Below the pieces are notes generated by a model, which did not search any database, was not told where the DNA came from, and worked only from the letters and a program-made list of their open reading frames with translations. Source: Candidatus Melainabacteria bacterium (GTDB lineage Bacteria > Cyanobacteriota > Vampirovibrionia > Gastranaerophilales > Gastranaerophilaceae). From it: a stretch of DNA of 10,971 nt. This document shows, one piece after another, positions 8,525-10,971 of the stretch (the stretch's first letter is position 1; every line of letters begins with the position of its first letter). The position numbers and the translations under genes were made by a program. The stretch lies in contig QHME01000029.1 of the NCBI GenBank assembly GCA_003258735.1, forward strand, positions 1 through 10,971. The letters are read 5' to 3'.

Positions 8525-8580
8525 TGTTATTATTGTTGAATTTGGGCATATATAAAAGTTTGCTTACTCTTAATATTTTG

Positions 8581-10602
8581 TTACATCAAGCAAAAATCTT
8601 CAATTTTCTGTGAAATTTCGCTTTCTGATAGACCTTTGTAATTTATCCCTGAAGATGTAATCGGTTGTTTATAATCATATTTGTTAATAGAACGAGAATC
8701 AACAATTACAGATGGTGGTAAAATTGACCATTTGTATAAAGCTGTAGACATCCTTCTATAGAATTTGTTGAGCCATTCAATTTTTTGTTCTTTAGAAACT
8801 GTGTTGCTTTTTTCATACAAAAATTCAGACTCTAACATATCATAGTAATGTTCTTTTTTGTTTTCAATTCTCCAAATAACTTCGTCCAAAAATTCATAAG
8901 GCATTAATGCATCTTCAGCAATCAATGGTTTTCCTGTTTTTGGGTCAATCGCAAGTTCTGCTCCGGGTTTTTTGAGGATAATTGCCTCTGGGATGGCATC
9001 TTTGACTGTTCTATTTTTATTTAGCCATCTTGCAAGTGCAAAAAGTTTTGTCTTAGGTACATCCGCAATTGGTGCAAAACCGCCTGACATATCACCATTA
9101 ATTGTTGCATAGCCCATATAAAGTTCTGATTTGTCTGATGTTGCAATCGGCAAACATCTGTCAAATTCATTACTGATACCCCACAAGAAAATAGCCCTTG
9201 AACGAGCTTGGATATTATCCATTGTGAAAGATTGTTTATATCTGCAATTCCATTTGCTTTCAACCGTTTTAAACAAATCTTGAAGACAATTGTTTGTTGT
9301 TTCAACCATATCTTTTATCGGAGCTTCTGTGAAATTAATTCCTAAATTGTTGGCAAGTTTTTCTGCATCAGTTTTACTTTCTTTACTTGTAATTTTTGAT
9401 GGCATACTTACCCCAAAAACATTTTCAGCACCTATTGCATCTGCTAATAACACTGCGCAAACAGTTGAATCAAGACCGCCCGACAAGCCTAAAACCGCAC
9501 GCTTGAAACCTGTTTTGTTAAAATAATCTCTAATCCCTTGAACAATTGTTTTGTATGTCCTTTCTAAGTCAGGTTCATATTCAAGGGTGTATATTTTAGC
9601 CTCTGTCAAAGTTTTTTCCAGACCTTTTGTCAGAGGATAAATTTTGCCTAGGTTTTGATGTGGATTTACAATCAAAAATTGTTCAGTGAATGATTTTGCA
9701 CGAGCCAAAAGTTTTCCGTTTTTATCAAAAACTCTGCTAGAACCGTCAAATGAGCTGTTATCAATTGCCCCAACTTGGTTTACGTACACAATAGGGGTTT
9801 GGTATTTTTTAGAAATAAATGAAAGCATATTATGTTTTAATTGTTCTTTTTTTGCTCTTGTTGGGGAAGCCGAACAATTGATAAACACATCCGGATTTTC
9901 TTGTGCCAATTCTTCAATAGGGTCAATCGAATAAAGTGTTGTGTCATTGAAAAATTCTTTATTATTCCAACAATCTTCACATATTGAAATTCCGTATTTT
10001 AATCCGTTTATTTCGTTTGTTTTTGGACAATTTTCAATACTGTTTTCGTCAAAACTCCCTAGAGTTTTAGGTTTTTGACTGCCTACAACAGGAGACGGCT
10101 CAATGTATCTGTAATCGTTAAATTCTGAATATGTCGGAAGTAGAGATTTTCGGATTATTCCTGAAATCTTTCCGTTTTGCAAAACAGCAACAGAGTTAAA
10201 ATACTTTTTACCTGTCAAATGGTCGTATTTTCTAGGTTCTACAAAGCCGACAATTGCGGTTGTTGATGTTGTTATTTTGGCAATTTCTTTTAACCATTTT
10301 ATATTCTCTTCAACAATAATAGGATGTCTGTCAATTGTATCTTCAATCGGATATCCCATCAAAACAAGTTCTGGAAATACAACCAAATCCAGTCCAATAT
10401 TTTGTGCGTGTGTAATATATTTTACGACTTTTTTCGCGTTATATTCGATATTACCTGCAATTGGGTTAATTTGAGCCAAACCGATTGAACCTTTTTTGAA
10501 AGGTCTTAAAAGTTCTTTTAATTCTTTTTCTATAACTTTTGCATCTGCGCCATTGTCATATTCTTCAGATAATTTATAAATTCGTTCTTTAATATTTTCC
10601 AT
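8581..10602 (-). CDS. nadE: Glutamine-dependent NAD+ synthetase
   Basis: This cytoplasmic enzyme makes NAD+ from deamido-NAD+ (nicotinate adenine dinucleotide) using ATP and ammonia released from glutamine, the last step of NAD synthesis. Its 673 residues match the long two-domain form (M. tuberculosis NadE is about 680). The N-terminal nitrilase-type glutaminase carries the expected triad: Glu78 in VVFPELV, Lys152 in RKSLLPTYSEF and Cys208 in GISICEDCW. The C-terminal synthetase has the ATP pyrophosphatase loop SGGLDS at 374-379, NIQARSRA at 463-470 and SDKSELYMGYATINGDMSGG at 489-508. A helical N-terminal extension (1-35) precedes the glutaminase. The start codon has AAGG six bases upstream. 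All key residues seem present, so it should be active and able to use glutamine directly. The upstream region has a -10 box overlapping a palindrome, hinting at repression. A TPR membrane protein follows on the same strand, with no evident link to NAD metabolism. Confidence 0.97.
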   Translation of the reverse strand: MENIKERIYKLSEEYDNGADAKVIEKELKELLRPFKKGSIGLAQINPIAGNIEYNAKKVVKYITHAQNIGLDLVVFPELVLMGYPIEDTIDRHPIIVEENIKWLKEIAKITTSTTAIVGFVEPRKYDHLTGKKYFNSVAVLQNGKISGIIRKSLLPTYSEFNDYRYIEPSPVVGSQKPKTLGSFDENSIENCPKTNEINGLKYGISICEDCWNNKEFFNDTTLYSIDPIEELAQENPDVFINCSASPTRAKKEQLKHNMLSFISKKYQTPIVYVNQVGAIDNSSFDGSSRVFDKNGKLLARAKSFTEQFLIVNPHQNLGKIYPLTKGLEKTLTEAKIYTLEYEPDLERTYKTIVQGIRDYFNKTGFKRAVLGLSGGLDSTVCAVLLADAIGAENVFGVSMPSKITSKESKTDAEKLANNLGINFTEAPIKDMVETTNNCLQDLFKTVESKWNCRYKQSFTMDNIQARSRAIFLWGISNEFDRCLPIATSDKSELYMGYATINGDMSGGFAPIADVPKTKLFALARWLNKNRTVKDAIPEAIILKKPGAELAIDPKTGKPLIAEDALMPYEFLDEVIWRIENKKEHYYDMLESEFLYEKSNTVSKEQKIEWLNKFYRRMSTALYKWSILPPSVIVDSRSINKYDYKQPITSSGINYKGLSESEISQKIEDFCLM

Positions 10603-10610
10603 CTTGTACC

Positions 10611-10633
10611 TTAAACCTCTTGGTTTAATTATA
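10611..10633 (-). promoter_or_regulatory. nadE -10 box overlapped by a palindrome
   Basis: On the minus strand a consensus TATAAT lies at 10633-10628; the -35 region is poor. It overlaps by one base a perfect 7-bp inverted repeat, TTAAACC at 10611-10617 and GGTTTAA at 10622-10628, with a four-base centre. The expected transcription start, near 10621, falls in the middle of the palindrome. This is the usual layout of a repressor operator. I do not recognise it as a known NadR, NiaR or NrtR site. Confidence 0.4.
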
Positions 10634-10673
10634 TATGAAAAATGAGATAAAAAATAGTTTTACCAAGGATAAT

Positions 10674-10713
10674 CGTTAGGAATTTTCCAATCACTCATTT
10701 GGATTACCTAACG
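10674..10713. repeat. Imperfect hairpin between nadE and the tRNA gene
   Basis: CGTTAGG at 10674-10680 pairs with CCTAACG at 10707-10713, and an inner TCCAA at 10686-10690 pairs with TTGGA at 10699-10703, separated by a small internal loop. Neither strand has a U tract directly after it, so it is not a standard terminator. It lies upstream of the nadE promoter and just before the tRNA promoter. A 12-codon reading frame overlaps it on the minus strand (see findings). Confidence 0.4.
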
Positions 10714-10715
10714 TG

Positions 10716-10743
10716 TTGTAAAAAAATAATTTGGTGGTAAGAT
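10716..10743 (+). promoter_or_regulatory. Promoter of the tRNA-Glu gene
   Basis: TTGTAA at 10716-10721 and TAAGAT at 10738-10743 are 16 bases apart, and TG-G before the second box makes it an extended -10. Transcription would start near 10750, only about four bases before the mature tRNA 5' end at 10754. Confidence 0.5.
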
Positions 10744-10753
10744 GAAGACACAA

Positions 10754-10828
10754 AGCGGTATCGTCTAGTGGTTAGGACGAGAGATTCTCATTCTCTAAAC
10801 AGGGGTTCAATTCCCCTTACCGCCGCCA
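10754..10828 (+). tRNA. tRNA-Glu (anticodon CUC), CCA encoded
   Basis: The cloverleaf folds fully: acceptor 10754-10760 with 10818-10824, D stem GTC/GAC (10763-10765 with 10776-10778) around a TAGTGGTTAG loop, anticodon stem AGAGA/TCTCT (10780-10784 with 10792-10796), loop TTCTCAT with anticodon CTC at 10787-10789, a four-base variable region, and T stem AGGGG/CCCCT around TTCAATT. G73 is at 10825 and CCA at 10826-10828. It would read GAG codons as glutamate. The first acceptor pair is A1:C72, a mismatch, while the other six pair. An extended -10 promoter lies just upstream. No terminator hairpin with a U tract is evident immediately after it, only a T run at 10837-10842. Confidence 0.93.
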
Positions 10829-10866
10829 TTTATATATTTTTTGTACATTCTGTGGGAATTTCACCC
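10815..10866 (+). repeat. Direct repeat, copy 1 (tRNA 3' end plus flank)
   Basis: These 52 bases comprise the last 14 bases of the tRNA gene, including CCA, and 38 bases of downstream flank. They recur at 10920-10971 with one difference (A at 10832, G at 10937). The left boundary is sharp, because the base before differs. The right boundary is hidden by the window edge. The flank also starts a small hairpin, GTGGG at 10852-10856 with CCCAC at 10865-10869. Confidence 0.85.
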
Positions 10867-10884
10867 CACGGGGTTCAACCTCTC

Positions 10885-10909
10885 GGAAAACGATACTTAA
10901 TCGTTTCCC
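10885..10909. repeat. Hairpin between the two direct-repeat copies
   Basis: AAACGAT at 10888-10894 pairs perfectly with ATCGTTT at 10900-10906 around a five-base ACTTA loop. The stem extends, after one A/C mismatch, by GG (10885-10886) with CC (10908-10909). An outer CTCT at 10880-10883 can pair with AGAG at 10915-10918. No U tract follows, so it is not a typical terminator. Confidence 0.5.
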
Positions 10910-10919
10910 TCGGCAGAGT

Positions 10920-10971
10920 CCTTACCGCCGCCATTTGTATATTTTTTGTACATTCTGTGGGAATTTCACCC
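10920..10971 (+). repeat. Direct repeat, copy 2 (truncated by the window edge)
   Basis: This is the second copy of the 52-base repeat, offset by exactly 105 bases. It includes the tRNA acceptor 3' strand, G73 and CCA but no T arm, so it cannot be a tRNA by itself. It may continue past the window. It could be an attachment-site remnant, a tandem duplication, or one unit of a longer array. Confidence 0.85.

Noticed and set aside
10860..10930. A second tRNA downstream of tRNA-Glu, suggested by a GGGGTTCAACC-like T loop and the repeated TACCGCCGCCA end
   Set aside because: No D arm or anticodon arm in the right order can be built, and the T-like stem needs two G-U pairs. The CCA end comes from the direct repeat.
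10815..10971. CRISPR array
   Set aside because: Only two copies are seen, the repeat is longer than typical CRISPR repeats, it includes tRNA sequence, and no cas gene is present.

Overview
The window is AT-rich (roughly 70% A+T by eye) and holds five convincing protein genes and one tRNA gene. Two large AsmA-like proteins imply an envelope with inner and outer membranes. The base composition, codon style and gene set fit a low-GC diderm bacterium. My best guess is a gut Gastranaerophilales (Melainabacteria/Vampirovibrionia, non-photosynthetic relatives of Cyanobacteria), but nothing in the sequence proves this.

Plus-strand block, 1-7341. A small membrane-anchored protein of unknown function with a possible thioredoxin-like fold (186-746) is followed by two tandem, distantly related AsmA-family proteins of 1253 aa (833-4594) and 883 aa (4690-7341). 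Both have one N-terminal transmembrane anchor and a long beta-rich region expected in the periplasm, so this is probably an envelope or lipid-transport locus. A 15-bp perfect hairpin at 4614-4646 separates the two large genes. The second appears to restart from an extended -10 promoter so close to its ATG that the mRNA would be leaderless.

Minus-strand block, 7349-10602. A glutamine-dependent NAD+ synthetase (nadE, 8581-10602) is transcribed leftward, followed by a three-helix membrane protein with TPR repeats (7349-8446) that has its own candidate promoter. This block converges tightly on the second AsmA-like gene, with 7 bp between stop codons and an 8-bp inverted repeat across the junction.

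Right end, 10603-10971. The nadE upstream region carries a -10 box overlapping a perfect palindrome and, further up, a larger imperfect hairpin. A tRNA-Glu(CUC) with encoded CCA follows on the plus strand. Its last 14 bases plus 38 bases of flank recur 105 bp downstream, up to the window edge, with a strong hairpin between the copies.

Four of the six transcription units have a TG-N-TAnnAT extended -10 box at a sensible distance from the gene start. Most of the window looks like ordinary chromosome. The least explained parts are the tRNA-flanking direct repeat, the leaderless AsmA-like gene and the palindromes around nadE.
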